Shown in pieces: positions 63,943 to 64,000 of a stretch of DNA of 64,000 bases. Position numbers and translations under genes: made by a program. The stretch covers positions 124,001 to 188,000 of the forward strand of contig NZ_JACHCQ010000001.1 of NCBI RefSeq assembly GCF_014205835.1. The letters run 5' to 3'. Numbering within the stretch: position 1 is the stretch's first letter; each line of letters begins with the position of its first letter. The notes beneath the pieces are model-generated. The model saw only the letters and a program-made list of their open reading frames with translations, was not told where the DNA came from and ran no database searches. The stretch is from Pedobacter sp. AK013. Lineage in GTDB: Bacteria > Bacteroidota > Bacteroidia > Sphingobacteriales > Sphingobacteriaceae.

Positions 63943-64000
63943 TTAAAATGTTACGCTGGCTCCGATCTGGAAAGTTCTTGGCTGAGGAACAGTGGCCCAA
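63943..64000 (-). CDS. SusC-family transporter, last codons only
   Basis: The minus-strand frame ends ATVPQPRTFQIGASVTF followed by TAA. This is the typical closing beta strand of a SusC barrel with terminal Phe. It stops 19 bases before the SusD start. The rest lies beyond the window. Confidence 0.8.
   Translation of the reverse strand, partial: WATVPQPRTFQIGASVTF

Overview
The window looks like a chromosomal segment of a Bacteroidota bacterium, most likely Sphingobacteriaceae close to Pedobacter. The grounds are two SusC/SusD pairs (one only partly inside the window), a hybrid-type two-component regulator, DUF3823, GIN-domain and exosortase families, promoter -7 boxes of the TAnnTTTG type, and an AT-rich sequence with few Shine-Dalgarno sites. 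No ribosomal RNA, CRISPR array, transposase or recombinase was seen.

Layout. 0-3.3 kb is the end of a surface-polysaccharide cluster (glycosyltransferase, exosortase-family protein, WcaF-like acetyltransferase, frameshifted polysaccharide deacetylase, methyltransferase). 3.5-6.8 kb holds a PepE-like dipeptidase, an MFS transporter and an exported unknown. 7.0-11.1 kb is a kaiC-kaiB-kaiB-histidine kinase operon. 11.5-17.6 kb carries a GIN-domain protein, a large MscS-type channel, a class II Fic protein, a MOSC protein and a GNAT acetyltransferase. 17.76-17.95 kb is an 11-bp-phased degenerate repeat array. 18.0-29.4 kb is a polysaccharide utilisation locus on the minus strand: SusC, SusD, DUF3823 lipoprotein, two GH43, a GH5-like and a GH2 enzyme. 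Its probable regulator, a hybrid-type sensor kinase split into two overlapping genes, lies at 43.1-47.0 kb on the plus strand.

Between the locus and that regulator is a roughly 12 kb, visibly AT-rich block (30.1-42.4 kb), bordered on both sides by the same intergenic repeat modules. It contains two decayed small genes and a same-strand cluster: winged-helix regulator, small cysteine-rich exported peptide, DUF4221-like lipoprotein, CxxC thioredoxin-like lipoprotein, six-bladed beta-propeller protein, O-antigen-ligase-like membrane protein and TonB-receptor-like outer membrane protein. An exported repeat protein and a transglutaminase-like protein follow. This is my best candidate for an undescribed system.

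An intact tRNA-Ser(TGA) lies at 47.72 kb. Its 3' end recurs exactly at 56.91 kb and in degenerate form at 57.08 and 59.71 kb, all in the same orientation. The 47.8-56.9 kb interval carries an accessory RND efflux operon (TetR, TolC, MFP, RND pump, SDR) plus a thioredoxin-reductase-like gene, so it resembles an old tRNA-targeted island. 57.3-59.7 kb is a truncated RHS toxin tip with small immunity-like genes. The window ends with an M14 peptidase and a second SusD plus the last codons of its SusC.

Several genes are broken by apparent one-base indels, some of them in homopolymers. Real decay and assembly error cannot be told apart from the sequence alone.
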